A stretch of 64,000 bases of DNA from Marinobacter zhejiangensis. Lineage in GTDB: Bacteria; Pseudomonadota; Gammaproteobacteria; Pseudomonadales; Oleiphilaceae. The stretch covers positions 62,001-126,000 of the forward strand of contig NZ_FOUE01000005.1 in NCBI RefSeq assembly GCF_900114775.1. Direction: 5' to 3'. The notes beneath the pieces were generated by a model. It saw only the letters and a program-made list of their open reading frames with translations, was not told the DNA's origin and did not search any database. The position numbers and the translations under genes are program-made. Position 1 is the stretch's first letter. Every line of letters starts with the position of its first letter. Shown one piece after another: positions 1-10,214 of this stretch.

Positions 1-386
1 TCTGGGTCATCGTTTTGCAACAGTGGGCGATTACGGTCTTTACGGGTGCGTTCGACCTGCTGCTCAATGGAGGTGCGCAGGTAAACGATTTTGGCATCTT
101 TGCGCAAATAGGCGTGGTTTTCAGACTTCATAACAGCCCCGCCTCCGGTGGCAACCACAGTTCCCTGGGTTTCCGCCAACTCAGCAAGCATGGCTGTTTC
201 ACGCTGACGAAAGCCGTCCTCCCCTTCCACATCAAAAATCCAGGGGATATTGGCGCCACAGCGCTCTTCGATCAAACGGTCTGAGTCCAGGAACTGGTAT
301 CCCAATTCGCGAGCCAGCAACCGGCCGATGGTGCTCTTTCCTGCCCCCATCGGGCCGACCAGAACCACTCTTTTGGGCAACGACAT
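1..386 (-). CDS. aroK: Shikimate kinase, 3' end outside window
   Basis: ATP-dependent phosphorylation of shikimate to shikimate 3-phosphate in the cytoplasmic chorismate pathway. The ATG is at 386-384. The first 128 codons are visible and the rest lies beyond the left edge. The Walker A loop GPMGAGKST is at residues 11-19, followed by the substrate-binding DSD (about residue 37) and the GGG motif in VVATGGGAV near residue 80, all in the family's usual order. It lies downstream of pilQ on the same strand, with a terminator-like hairpin between. The pilMNOPQ-aroK order is the Pseudomonas one; aroB would be expected next (inference). Confidence is high. Confidence 0.95.
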   Translation of the reverse strand, partial: MSLPKRVVLVGPMGAGKSTIGRLLARELGYQFLDSDRLIEERCGANIPWIFDVEGEDGFRQRETAMLAELAETQGTVVATGGGAVMKSENHAYLRKDAKIVYLRTSIEQQVERTRKDRNRPLLQNDDP

Positions 387-463
387 GTTATTAACTCTCA
401 CCTCACGTGGCGGCTGAGAATATCACAGGCCACAGGCAATCCGGTAACCGTCATTTTCGAGGC

Positions 464-494
464 AAAAAAAAGCCGCCAGTTTCCCAGCGGCTTT
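464..494 (-). terminator. Rho-independent terminator after pilQ
   Basis: On the minus strand AAGCCGC pairs with GCGGCTT (487-493 with 470-476) around a 10-nt loop, followed directly by a run of eight T. It lies 18 nt past the pilQ stop and separates the pilus operon from aroK. Confidence 0.8.
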
Positions 495-511
495 CCAATC
501 CCGCTCCTTGA

Positions 512-2608
512 TCAGTCGATCAGGTCGCCTTCAAAGATCTTGGGCGTGATGAAGATAAGCAGCTCGCTACGCTCATCAATTCGGGTATTTTTGGTAAACA
601 GCGCGCCGAGGTATGGTATGTCACCCAGGAACGGCGTTTTGACGGTGGTGGTTGCGGTCTCTGACTGGAAGATTCCGCCCAGAACAACCGTCTCACCATT
701 ACGCACCAGCACCTGCGTGGTTACTTCGTTGGTGTTGATGCTCGGTACACCCGCGGTTTCCTGACCACGAGAGTCCTGATTTACCGTCAGATCCATGATG
801 ATCTTGTCATCCGGAGTAATCTGCGGAGTCACTTCCAGCGACAGCGCGGCCTCTTTGAAGGACACAGAGGTTGCACCGCTGGAGGACGCTTCCTGGTAAG
901 GAATCTCTTCACCGGACTTAATCTTGGCTGTCTGGCGATCCGCCGTCACCACTTTCGGTTGAGCCACAATTTCCGCCTGACCGTCGCTTTCAAAGGCAGA
1001 GAGTTCCATATCTATCAGGAAGTCCGTACCAATGTAGCCAAAGGCAATGGAGGAGGTATTACTGCGAGTCACACCGAGATCTACGTTCAGATCGGTCGGC
1101 AGCCCAACCAAGGCACTACCAAGCCCACCACGGGAACCGCCCACAACAATATTGTTGTCACCGCCATTGGCATTGCCGCGGCCTTCGATGCCCCACTCAA
1201 TCCCGATCTCTTCAGCCAGGTCAGTCTGCGCACGAACAATTCGGGCCTCGATCAGTACCTGACGAACCGGAACGTCCCAAGTGCTCACCAAGCGGCGAAT
1301 CTCATCCAGCTTCTCGGCGCTTTCGCGAACACTGATGGTGTTGGTACGTACATCGGAGGAAATGAACCCCCGCTCGGAAATCAGCTCTGCATCCGCCTGA
1401 ATCAGCGACACGATGTCTGCAGCTTTCGCATAGTTCACCTGGATGATATCCAGACGAACCGGCGCCAGCTCAGCAATCTGCTTATTGGTTTCAAGCTCGA
1501 GCTTTTCCCGCGCGGCGATTTCATCGGCCGGGGCAACCAGCAATACATTGCCAATCTGGCGCTTATCCAGCCCTTTGGTCTTCAGAATCAGGTCCAGCGC
1601 TTGGTCCCAAGGCACATTTTGCAGTCGCAGCGTGATGCTGCCGCCTACGGTGTCACTGGCCACCAGGTTCAGGCCGGTAAAGTCAGCGATCAACTGCAGA
1701 ACTGAGCGAACTTCAATATCCTGGAAGTTCAGGGACAGCTTCTCACCGGTGTACGGGAACTTGTCTTCAAGGCGAGACTCAGCCTCTTCCTCAGTCAGAC
1801 GCTCAACGCTGACAGTGAATTGGCTACCAGACTGGAACGCGATGTAATCGTAGTTTCCTTCCGGACGAATCTCGACCACCGCATTCCCACCTTCCATGAA
1901 GGTATCAATCCGGGTAACCGGGGTCGCAAAATCCGTAACGTCCAAGCGCCGACGCAGCTCCTGGGGAACCGTCGCGCCATCCAGAACCAGGCGAATCTTG
2001 CCCGCGGACTCGGAAAGGTCGATAGACTGGCTCGCATCACCCAGTTCAACAATCACACGCCCTTCACCTTCACCACCGCGACGGAAATCGATACCGGCCA
2101 GGCCAGAGGAGCGCGCAGGCGGAGACGTTCGCATCGGAGCTTGGCTTTGGTTCGACGCCGCCGCACCGGCCCCGCTCTCAGCGCCGATCACCATGACAAT
2201 GGAGTCGCCGGTACGGGTTGTCGTATAGGGCTGCAGCTCGGCCAGGTTAAAAATCAGGCGGGTACGATCATCCGCCTCAACCACAGTCATGCTTTGGGTA
2301 TTCCCATTACCCAGGGGCACGCTGCGGCTGTCCAGGCCACTTTGGGTATCCCGCAGATCAACAGCGATTCGTGCAGGTCGTTCGATGGTATAACCGGTGG
2401 GCTCAGGGGGCTGCCCATCAAACTTGAGTGTTACCTCAGTCCGGTCTCCTGGCAGCGATGAAAATGACACGTCCTCCAGCGTGACCGCGTGGGCCAGGCC
2501 TGACAACAATCCCATAGCTACCGCGCCGACGTATACATTGAGTTTTCTGAACATCGCTAGCCTCGACCCTAACCTGTTATTTTCATGCATTTTTTCTTCA
2601 TTGTTCAT
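512..2608 (-). CDS. pilQ: Type IV pilus secretin PilQ
   Basis: Outer-membrane secretin through which the type IV pilus is extruded and retracted. The 698 aa are normal for the family. A hydrophobic export signal ends in GLAHA near residue 41. Two AMIN-type peptidoglycan-binding regions follow (about 42-130 and 170-275), then the secretin N0/N1 region (about 285-440) and the conserved secretin domain to the C-terminus, with VVTADRQTAKIKSGEEIPY and VLGGIF motifs. The first ATG is supported by AAGGAG 8 nt upstream. An internal ATG at codon 19 would give a shorter leader and cannot be excluded. It is the last gene of pilMNOPQ, 12 nt after pilP. Confidence 0.97.
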   Translation of the reverse strand: MNNEEKMHENNRLGSRLAMFRKLNVYVGAVAMGLLSGLAHAVTLEDVSFSSLPGDRTEVTLKFDGQPPEPTGYTIERPARIAVDLRDTQSGLDSRSVPLGNGNTQSMTVVEADDRTRLIFNLAELQPYTTTRTGDSIVMVIGAESGAGAAASNQSQAPMRTSPPARSSGLAGIDFRRGGEGEGRVIVELGDASQSIDLSESAGKIRLVLDGATVPQELRRRLDVTDFATPVTRIDTFMEGGNAVVEIRPEGNYDYIAFQSGSQFTVSVERLTEEEAESRLEDKFPYTGEKLSLNFQDIEVRSVLQLIADFTGLNLVASDTVGGSITLRLQNVPWDQALDLILKTKGLDKRQIGNVLLVAPADEIAAREKLELETNKQIAELAPVRLDIIQVNYAKAADIVSLIQADAELISERGFISSDVRTNTISVRESAEKLDEIRRLVSTWDVPVRQVLIEARIVRAQTDLAEEIGIEWGIEGRGNANGGDNNIVVGGSRGGLGSALVGLPTDLNVDLGVTRSNTSSIAFGYIGTDFLIDMELSAFESDGQAEIVAQPKVVTADRQTAKIKSGEEIPYQEASSSGATSVSFKEAALSLEVTPQITPDDKIIMDLTVNQDSRGQETAGVPSINTNEVTTQVLVRNGETVVLGGIFQSETATTTVKTPFLGDIPYLGALFTKNTRIDERSELLIFITPKIFEGDLID

Positions 2609-2620
2609 CTTTGCCGCTCC

Positions 2621-3169
2621 TTAGCCTTCTTCCTCGTCCAAAGACAAGGAGCGAGGCCTCTCAACCCAGCCTCCCCGGCCATTGGGAACAATTTCGATCA
2701 GTTCAATACGGCTATCATTAACGCCAATGATCCGACCATAGTTGGTCCCCATATAGTTGCCAGCCCGAACTCGGTGGATGCCACCGTCACTGTCGGCGAC
2801 CAAACCAAAGAGATCTCCGCCAGTGCCTCGCAGGGTTCCAACCATCTTCAGCTCGGTCAACCCATAGTTCTCAAGCACTTCCTTGGGGCGATCGAGGTTC
2901 GGCTCCACATTGCTTTCAGGAACCTGATCCACCATGGTCAGCTGAACCTCAATGGGAACCTCGAACGGCGAACGTCGGTCCGCCGCAGAGTAGCTGAACG
3001 CCTCATAGGCTTTAAACTCAGGAAGCGGTTCTACATGGCCCCGGGGCTTAGACCGGGTCTCTGCCATATACTGATCCAAGTCGGAAAAGCCTTCTCCCTG
3101 GGAGCAAGCCGTCAGCAGTGACGCCATACACACACCCAGCCAGGCCAAACCCGCACGCTGTCTTGCCAT
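2621..3169 (-). CDS. pilP: Type IV pilus lipoprotein PilP
   Basis: Inner-membrane lipoprotein that links the PilN/PilO dimer to the periplasmic domain of PilQ. The 182 aa begin with a lipoprotein signal ending in the lipobox LLTAC, lipidated at about Cys22. An unstructured linker follows, then a C-terminal beta domain (about 90-170) with the family-typical GTLRGTGGDLFGLV and the RVRAGNYMGTNYGRI stretch. It starts 2 nt after the pilO stop, so translation is probably coupled. Order and length match the Pseudomonas operon. Confidence 0.95.
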   Translation of the reverse strand: MARQRAGLAWLGVCMASLLTACSQGEGFSDLDQYMAETRSKPRGHVEPLPEFKAYEAFSYSAADRRSPFEVPIEVQLTMVDQVPESNVEPNLDRPKEVLENYGLTELKMVGTLRGTGGDLFGLVADSDGGIHRVRAGNYMGTNYGRIIGVNDSRIELIEIVPNGRGGWVERPRSLSLDEEEG

Positions 3170-3171
3170 GC

Positions 3172-3783
3172 TTACTCTCCTGCCCGGTAGCGGTAGGTAC
3201 GAGCAACGACAGACATGCCTAGCTCCTCACTGCTTCCGCTGATTGGTTTAATGGTTAGGTCGTGCAGTGTCACGATTCGCGGCAGCGCTGCAATACTGCT
3301 CACAAACGACGCCAATTCGTGATAAGTCCCGACAACCTGAATATTGATCGGCAGTTCCGCGTAAAAATCCCGCTTCTGCTCCGGTTGTAAGGCCACCTTC
3401 TGCAGCGATAAACCGCTACCCAAAGCGGTGTTGGTAATGTCCTCCAACAATCCGGGAACCTCAGTATCACTGGGCAACTGCTGAACTAGCGCGGCAAAGG
3501 TTTCTTCCATTTCCGCCATTTGGCTCTTGAACACAGCCAAGTTTGCTACCTGATAGGCCTTGCTCTCGTACTGCTGCTTCAGAGTCTGCTCTTCCGCCTG
3601 GACCCGCTCCAGGCGGCCAAACTGGTCTTTCACGAAGAACCAGTAACCACCGCCCAGAATTAACCCAAAAATGAGCAGGATAACGATGAACTTGACTGGC
3701 GCAGGCCAGATGCCGGCGTTATTGATATCAAGATCATTGATATCAAATTCATTCAGACTTTTCAGGGAGTCCGCGAGGCTCAT
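3172..3783 (-). CDS. pilO: Type IV pilus inner-membrane protein PilO
   Basis: Bitopic inner-membrane protein that pairs with PilN in the pilus alignment subcomplex. The 203 aa contain one transmembrane helix (about 29-49, VKFIVILLIFGLILGGGYWF), a periplasmic coiled coil (about 55-100) and a ferredoxin-like C-terminal domain with the typical PINIQVVGTYHEL segment. The start overlaps the pilN stop by 4 nt (ATGA), indicating coupled translation. Confidence 0.95.
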   Translation of the reverse strand: MSLADSLKSLNEFDINDLDINNAGIWPAPVKFIVILLIFGLILGGGYWFFVKDQFGRLERVQAEEQTLKQQYESKAYQVANLAVFKSQMAEMEETFAALVQQLPSDTEVPGLLEDITNTALGSGLSLQKVALQPEQKRDFYAELPINIQVVGTYHELASFVSSIAALPRIVTLHDLTIKPISGSSEELGMSVVARTYRYRAGE

Positions 3784-4345
3784 TGGTTACCCTCCTCTTC
3801 GGGCTCTGGGGTCTTCTGGGTAACAGACAGGTTGAACTGACTGTATCCCGCCCTGGCCTGATCTGCTGCGGCCACATTGGTCAGATTGGGGTTGGTGAAC
3901 CAATCGGAGTTATCAAACTGGCGCATCAACCCGGAAATCCGGCTGTTTGACTCGGCCATACCGACGATCTGGAGCTGGTCTCCGGTTCGCTTCAAGTCCA
4001 TGTAATACAAGCCATCCGGCAATGTTCGGACGAGCTCGTCAAATACCCGGACAATGATCGGTCGCTTGCCCTGTAGGTCCTGAATAACCCGCATCCGCGC
4101 CAGCAGCTCATCACGCTTACGCTTGAGGCTTTCGATTTCACGAATTTGCTCGTCCAGCTGTTTCATGGCCGTCTGTAGGTAGGCATTTCTGGATTCCTGA
4201 TAGGCAATCCGGTTATCCATATCTGTCTTCCACAGAAACGCCAAGCCTGCTGCAAGGACAGCCGCCCCGAGAATCATGACAACAAACTGCTGTTGCTTCT
4301 CTGCCCGCAACTCCTCGCGCCAGGGTCTGAGGTTAATCTTTGCCA

Positions 4346-4346
<1 letters not shown>
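3780..4346 (-). CDS. pilN: Type IV pilus inner-membrane protein PilN
   Basis: Inner-membrane partner of PilO. Its short cytoplasmic N-terminus binds PilM. The 188 aa start with the PilM-binding INLRPWRE motif at residues 4-11, followed by one membrane helix (about 22-40), a coiled coil (about 45-90) and a periplasmic ferredoxin-like domain. The start overlaps the pilM stop by 1 nt (TGATG), and the gene overlaps pilO by 4 nt. The acidic tail ending PEPEEEGNQ is unremarkable. Confidence 0.95.
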
Positions 4347-5419
<1,073 letters not shown>

Positions 5420-5486
5420 CTATACCTGGTTACATGCACCCGGTTATGTGTTTTTTATTTAAGAGAATTTCTGCAGCTTTCCGTCT

Positions 5487-5520
5487 ACAATGCCATCTCC
5501 TCATCATTGAGGGGCATTGT
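5487..5520. promoter_or_regulatory. Long inverted repeat between pilM and ponA
   Basis: ACAATGCC (5487-5494) pairs exactly with GGCATTGT (5513-5520). Inside it CCTCA (5499-5503) pairs exactly with TGAGG (5508-5512) around the loop TCAT. Only a 4-nt bulge (ATCT) breaks a 13-bp stem. It lies in the shared upstream region of two divergent genes and has no T-run on either side, so an operator or 5'-leader structure is more likely than a terminator. Its function is unknown. Confidence 0.55.
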
Positions 5521-5596
5521 AGCGGCGAAGAGGACAACCTCTTCCTAAAGCAATTTCTCAAATGATAGACCTATATCCAACAGTTGTCAGAAAAAA

Positions 5597-8080
5597 ATGT
5601 CCCGAATACTCAGAACCTCACACATCCTCGCGTGGCTTTTTCTAACCGGCACCAGTCTCGCCGCTATCCTTATTGCGAGCTTCTATCTGTACCTTCGCCC
5701 TGGCCTGCCTTCGGTTGAGCAACTGACGGACATCAAACTGCAGACCCCGTTGAGGGTCTACAGCGCGGACAACAGATTAATAGCAGAATTCGGTGAAAAG
5801 AGAAGGGCACCTATCACAATCGAACAGATCCCAACAATTCAGTTACATGCCTACCTGGCGGCCGAAGACGCCAACTTTTACGAGCATGTAGGGGTTGATT
5901 TTAAAGGCCTGCTGCGGGCTGCCATCGAATTGGTCACCACCGGTCACATCCAATCCGGGGGCAGTACCATCACCATGCAGGTTGCAAAAAATTACTTTCT
6001 GTCACGCGACAGAACGTTTATTCGTAAGTTCAACGAGATACTGCTGGCTATTCAGATTGAACGTGAACTTGAGAAAAACCAGATTCTTGAGCTCTACCTG
6101 AACAAGATCTATTTGGGCAACCGGGCCTACGGTATCCAGGCTGCCGCCCAAGTTTATTACAACCGGGACGTCAGCGAACTCAGCCTCGCACAAATGGCGA
6201 TGCTGGCAGGCCTGCCAAAGGCCCCCTCGGCCTTCAATCCGCTAGCCAACCCAGAGCGAGCACTGATCCGCCGCAACTGGATTCTTGGCCGAATGAAAGA
6301 GCTTGGCTACATCAACGACGACGCCTATCGCCTCGCATCAGCCGCCCCCCTAACAGCGCAGTACAACGCCCCCGACACGCAAGTTGATGCCGACTATGTG
6401 GCCGAAATGGCCAGGGCTGATATGGTCCAACGCTTCGGCGAGGCTGCCTACACCGACGGCTACTCTGTCACCCTGACGGTTAACAGCCGCAACCAACAGG
6501 CTGCAACCACCGCTCTTCGCCATGGCATAGAGGCCTACGACTACCGCCATGGTTTCCGCGGCGCCATTGGCCGCATCACCGAGCTCCAGCGCCCCGAAGA
6601 TGAACTGGTCCGGGAACTGAACATCTACCCTCGGATCGAGGAACTCTACCCCGCGGTTGTCCAGACGGTGTCGGATGAAAATAACAACGTCGAGCTTTTG
6701 GCTCGCAGCCTGGGCAACGTTCAGCTGAACATGGCTGACATGACATGGGCTCGCGAACACCGCACCGAGAATTATATGGGCCCCGAACCCCAAAAGCCGT
6801 CGGATGTGCTCTCCGCAGGCGATGTGGTTTACGTCACCCCCAAACAAATTGAGACCAACAGCGAGCCCGATACCGCCGACGAACAAGAGAACGCGGGCCA
6901 ACCGCCACGCGCCTCCCAGGTTATACTCGCACAACTACCTAACGTTCAGGGCGCACTCATTTCCCTAAACGCTAAAAGCGGCGCCATCGAAGCACTCGCC
7001 GGCGGCTACAGTTTCAGTCAGTCGAAGTACAACCGAGCCATCCAAGCCAGCCGCCAGCCTGGCTCAACATTCAAACCGTTCCTGTACTTGGCCGCCCTTG
7101 AGCGGGGACTGACCCCCGCCACCGTCTTTAACGATGCCCCCATCGTGTTTGACGACTCGGAGCTTGAAACCGCTTGGCGCCCAGAGAATTCATCTGGCCA
7201 ATTCTACGGCCCGACCCGCCTGAGGGAGGCACTCTATCGATCACGAAACCTGGTCTCCATCCGGTTACTCAGGGATATTGGACTGCAGCACACCTTCAAT
7301 TACATCGAAGCCCTAGGCATCCCAACGGACAATATGCAACGCGACCTGTCCCTGGCGCTGGGCAGCGGCCTGCTGACCCCCATGGACGTAGCCCGCGGTT
7401 TTGCCGTTATCGCCAACGGTGGTTATGATGTCCAGCCCTACTTGATCCAGGAAATCAGGGACAGCAACAACCAGGTCGTTTACGAGGCACCTTCGGTCAT
7501 CCTCTGCGAGCGCCGTTGCCAACTGGATGAATTCCCCCCCTCAGCCGGAGACGCCGCCAACATCCGGACCGCACGCCGACTGGCCGATGAACGCTCCGTC
7601 TACCTTCTGCACTCCATGCTGCGGGATGTCGTCCGCCGGGGCACCGGTCGCCGGGCCTTGGCGCTTGGGCGCAACGATATCGGCGGAAAAACCGGCACAA
7701 CCAACGAACAAAGGGATACCTGGTTCAGCGGGTTCAACCATGACATGGCCACCACCGCCTGGATAGGTTTTGATCAGCCCAACCCCTTGGGCCGCAGTGA
7801 ATACGGCGCCACTACTGCACTACCAGTATGGCTGGAGTACATGACCATAGCCCTTGAAGGCAAGCCTGCCGCCTTCATGCCCCAGCCCAACGGACTGGTG
7901 AGCGTACGCATCGACCCAACAACCGGGCAAAGGGCAAGACCCGGCCAGGAAGGCGCTATCTTTGAGATGTTCAAGGAAGAGAACGCACCAGCCCCCCTCG
8001 CCCCCACCGCCAACACCAATGGCAACGGGCTAGGCACTGACGGCGACGATGCAACCAGCCTTCCTCAAGAACTGTTCTGA
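5597..8080 (+). CDS. ponA: Penicillin-binding protein 1A
   Basis: Bifunctional class A PBP that polymerises and crosslinks peptidoglycan in the periplasm. The 827 aa have an N-terminal membrane anchor (about 10-33) and a GT51 glycosyltransferase domain (about 55-235) with catalytic Glu in AAEDANFYEH and the ELYLNKIYLG motif. An OB-like insert follows, then a transpeptidase domain with SxxK in PGSTFKPF, SRN, and KTGT in GGKTGTTNEQ. It ends with a low-complexity tail. No clear Shine-Dalgarno precedes the ATG, but the membrane anchor begins directly after it. It is divergent from pilM, as in Pseudomonas. A run of seven C lies at 7534-7540. Confidence 0.97.
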   Translation: MSRILRTSHILAWLFLTGTSLAAILIASFYLYLRPGLPSVEQLTDIKLQTPLRVYSADNRLIAEFGEKRRAPITIEQIPTIQLHAYLAAEDANFYEHVGVDFKGLLRAAIELVTTGHIQSGGSTITMQVAKNYFLSRDRTFIRKFNEILLAIQIERELEKNQILELYLNKIYLGNRAYGIQAAAQVYYNRDVSELSLAQMAMLAGLPKAPSAFNPLANPERALIRRNWILGRMKELGYINDDAYRLASAAPLTAQYNAPDTQVDADYVAEMARADMVQRFGEAAYTDGYSVTLTVNSRNQQAATTALRHGIEAYDYRHGFRGAIGRITELQRPEDELVRELNIYPRIEELYPAVVQTVSDENNNVELLARSLGNVQLNMADMTWAREHRTENYMGPEPQKPSDVLSAGDVVYVTPKQIETNSEPDTADEQENAGQPPRASQVILAQLPNVQGALISLNAKSGAIEALAGGYSFSQSKYNRAIQASRQPGSTFKPFLYLAALERGLTPATVFNDAPIVFDDSELETAWRPENSSGQFYGPTRLREALYRSRNLVSIRLLRDIGLQHTFNYIEALGIPTDNMQRDLSLALGSGLLTPMDVARGFAVIANGGYDVQPYLIQEIRDSNNQVVYEAPSVILCERRCQLDEFPPSAGDAANIRTARRLADERSVYLLHSMLRDVVRRGTGRRALALGRNDIGGKTGTTNEQRDTWFSGFNHDMATTAWIGFDQPNPLGRSEYGATTALPVWLEYMTIALEGKPAAFMPQPNGLVSVRIDPTTGQRARPGQEGAIFEMFKEENAPAPLAPTANTNGNGLGTDGDDATSLPQELF

Positions 8081-8107
8081 GCCGGCAACAAACCTGAATC
8101 TCAGACA

Positions 8108-8143
8108 TAAAAAAACCGGCGGTAATCACCGCCGGTTTTTTTA
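8108..8143. terminator. Bidirectional terminator between ponA and maeB
   Basis: ACCGGCGG and CCGCCGGT form a stem around a 4-nt loop with A-runs before and T-runs after on both strands. It serves the convergent ends of ponA and maeB. Confidence 0.9.
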
Positions 8144-8159
8144 TTCCCCAAACACTGGA

Positions 8160-9425
8160 TTACTTGATGTCTTCCAGGCTTTTCAGCGGGTAATGCGCAG
8201 GGTACGGGTTGCGAGCAACGCCGGAATCCACCGCAGCACGGGCAACCGCCGCAGGAACGACTTCAAGCAGACGAACATCAAGAGGCTTCGGAATGATGTA
8301 TTCCTTTCCGTACTCCAGGCTGTCAACGTCATAGGCGTCACAAACATCCTTGGGCACCGGCTCTTTAGCCAGTTCCGCAATCGCGTGAACGGCTGCGACC
8401 TTCATTTCCTCGTTGATCGTAGTGGCACGAACGTCCAGGGCGCCACGGAAGATGAACGGGAAGCCAAGTACGTTGTTCACCTGGTTAGGGTAGTCGGAAC
8501 GACCGGTCGCCATAATAAGATCATCACGGGCAGCCAGAGCCACTTCCGGGCTAATCTCAGGATCCGGGTTGGAGCAGGCGAACACGATCGGATTAGGCGC
8601 CATCGTCTTCAGCTGCTCTGCAGTCAGCAGATCAGGACCAGACAGGCCAACAAAAACATCGGCACCGTCAATGGCATCATCCAGCGTGCGCTTGTCAGTA
8701 TCGTTAGCGAACATAGCCTTGTACTGATTCAGGTCGTCACGACCAGAGTGGATCACACCCTTACGGTCCAGCATGTAGATGTTCTCGGACAGCACACCAC
8801 AGCTAACCAGCAGTTTCATGCAGGCAATCGCAGCTGCGCCAGCGCCCAGGCAGACGACTTTGGCCTCTTCAACTTTCTTGCCCTGCAGTTCGAGGGCATT
8901 GATCATGCCCGCGGCAGTAACAATTGCAGTACCGTGCTGGTCGTCGTGGAAGACCGGGATGCTGCACTTCTCAATCAACGCACGCTCAATCTCAAAGCAC
9001 TCAGGCGCCTTGATGTCTTCCAGGTTAATGCCACCAAAGGTATCAGCGATGCGCTCCACAGTCTCAATGAAGGCCTGCGGGCTTTCGGAGTTCACTTCGA
9101 TATCGAAAACGTCGATACCAGCAAAACGCTTGAACAGTACGCCCTTGCCTTCCATTACCGGCTTGCTCGCCAGGGGGCCAAGATTCCCCAGACCAAGGAT
9201 CGCAGTACCGTCAGAGATAACCGCTACCAGGTTGCCCTTGGCGGTATATTTGTATGCATTCTCCGGGTCTTTTGCGATCTCGCGGACCGGTTCGGCAACC
9301 CCGGGGCTGTACGCCAGAGAAAGATCGCGAGACGTCTGGGTAGCCTTAGAGATTTCAACACTAATTTTACCTGGCCGCGGGGAGGCGTGATATTCAAGGG
9401 CTGCTGTTTTCAGATCTTGAGACAT
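8160..9425 (-). CDS. maeB: Malic enzyme, oxaloacetate-decarboxylating
   Basis: Oxidative decarboxylation of malate to pyruvate, supplying NAD(P)H. The ATG at 9425 (MSQDLK) gives 421 aa; an upstream extension in frame lacks family sequence. The malic N-terminal domain carries SLAYSPGVAEP (about residue 36) and the catalytic region with DDQHGTAIV. The NAD-binding domain carries CLGAGAAAIACMKLL (about 197) and ACSNPDPEISP. The C-terminal phosphotransacetylase-like domain of the long E. coli MaeB is absent, so this is the short form found in Pseudomonas. Cofactor preference (NAD or NADP) is not readable. Confidence 0.93.
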   Translation of the reverse strand: MSQDLKTAALEYHASPRPGKISVEISKATQTSRDLSLAYSPGVAEPVREIAKDPENAYKYTAKGNLVAVISDGTAILGLGNLGPLASKPVMEGKGVLFKRFAGIDVFDIEVNSESPQAFIETVERIADTFGGINLEDIKAPECFEIERALIEKCSIPVFHDDQHGTAIVTAAGMINALELQGKKVEEAKVVCLGAGAAAIACMKLLVSCGVLSENIYMLDRKGVIHSGRDDLNQYKAMFANDTDKRTLDDAIDGADVFVGLSGPDLLTAEQLKTMAPNPIVFACSNPDPEISPEVALAARDDLIMATGRSDYPNQVNNVLGFPFIFRGALDVRATTINEEMKVAAVHAIAELAKEPVPKDVCDAYDVDSLEYGKEYIIPKPLDVRLLEVVPAAVARAAVDSGVARNPYPAHYPLKSLEDIK

Positions 9426-9683
9426 TGCCACTGTTCCGTTTGTCACGTTAAAAGGAAGGAGTACGTTGTACTGACCACCCCAGAAAAACACAAGCTACTG
9501 TTAATTCTGAAGAAAACGGCATCCTAACACCGGGTCACGAATACTCTCTCTAAATCGCCGCTGAGTCCTCACCCAGCGGAGCGCGCCATTATGGCGCGAA
9601 GGTTCAGCTCAAACAAGGCCTGCTGAGCAACAAATGATCAACCGCAATACGTAGATCCCACCTTCCACCGGAACATCAGGCAT
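9426..9683. other. Noncoding region upstream of maeB
   Basis: About 260 bp between the rpmE terminator and the maeB start, with no convincing gene on either strand. The one visible structure is an exact 17-nt palindrome at 9582-9598, CGCGCCAT-T-ATGGCGCG, about 160 nt upstream of the maeB ATG. It could be a binding site or a transcript hairpin; I cannot tell which. Confidence 0.5.
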
Positions 9684-9710
9684 AAAAAAAGCGCCTCGAA
9701 AGGCGCTTTT
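9684..9710 (-). terminator. Terminator after rpmE
   Basis: On the minus strand AAGCGCCT pairs with AGGCGCTT across a short TCG loop, followed by seven T. It lies 21 nt past the rpmE stop. Confidence 0.85.
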
Positions 9711-9730
9711 CATTACAGCCAGATTTCAGA

Positions 9731-9952
9731 TCAGGCTTTCTTGCCACCGATGCGGCCACCGAAACGCTTCTGGAAGCGGTCGATACGGCCACCGGTATCC
9801 ATAACTTTCTGCTTACCGGTGTAGAACGGGTGACACTGGGAACATACGTCCAGCTGCAGATCCTGAGCGATGGTGGAACGAGTTTTGATCACGTTGCCAC
9901 AGCTGCAGGTCGCGGTGATGTCTTCGTACTTCGGATGGATACCTTCTTTCAT
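9731..9952 (-). CDS. rpmE: 50S ribosomal protein L31, zinc-binding type
   Basis: Structural protein of the large ribosomal subunit, 73 aa. It retains the four zinc ligands as C16-x-C18 and C37-x2-C40, so this is the Zn-containing paralogue, which can be exchanged for the Cys-less form under zinc limitation. The C-terminal [11 protein letters not shown] is basic. The ATG is preceded by AAGGGG. It is a single-gene unit, divergent from priA as in Pseudomonas. Confidence 0.97.
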   Translation of the reverse strand: MKEGIHPKYEDITATCSCGNVIKTRSTIAQDLQLDVCSQCHPFYTGKQKVMDTGGRIDRFQKRFGGRIGGKKA

Positions 9953-10214
9953 GGCGAACCCCTTAAGGTAATGCCGCTACCTGATCGCGGGATAGTTTAT
10001 CTATCCAGGCGCCAGGCACCGCATTTGAATCATATAAAAAGACCATGCACAATCGTGCCCGGCCATCAACAGATCGCGAATATTACTTGCATCTACACTG
10101 TATAGCAAGTAGTCAAGCCCACGTCGAGGACGATCAGATGACCTCCGTCGTAGGCACTTTCCGCACCCTGCTCTCGCGATGGGCAGACCGACCTTAACCC
10201 AGCCTGGAGTCGCA

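Noticed and set aside
7534..7540. C7 run in ponA as a phase-variation tract
   Set aside because: Seven is common by chance in GC-rich coding DNA, and switching off a major cell-wall synthase would be unlikely to be selected.
8049..9527. Long open frame (492 aa) on the plus strand
   Set aside because: It lies antisense to the unmistakable malic enzyme gene, has no domain-like sequence and is explained by codon bias of the opposite strand.
10179..10214. Upstream ATG start for priA
   Set aside because: No ribosome-binding site and no family homology in the added 12 residues; GTG 10215 has GGAG at the right distance.
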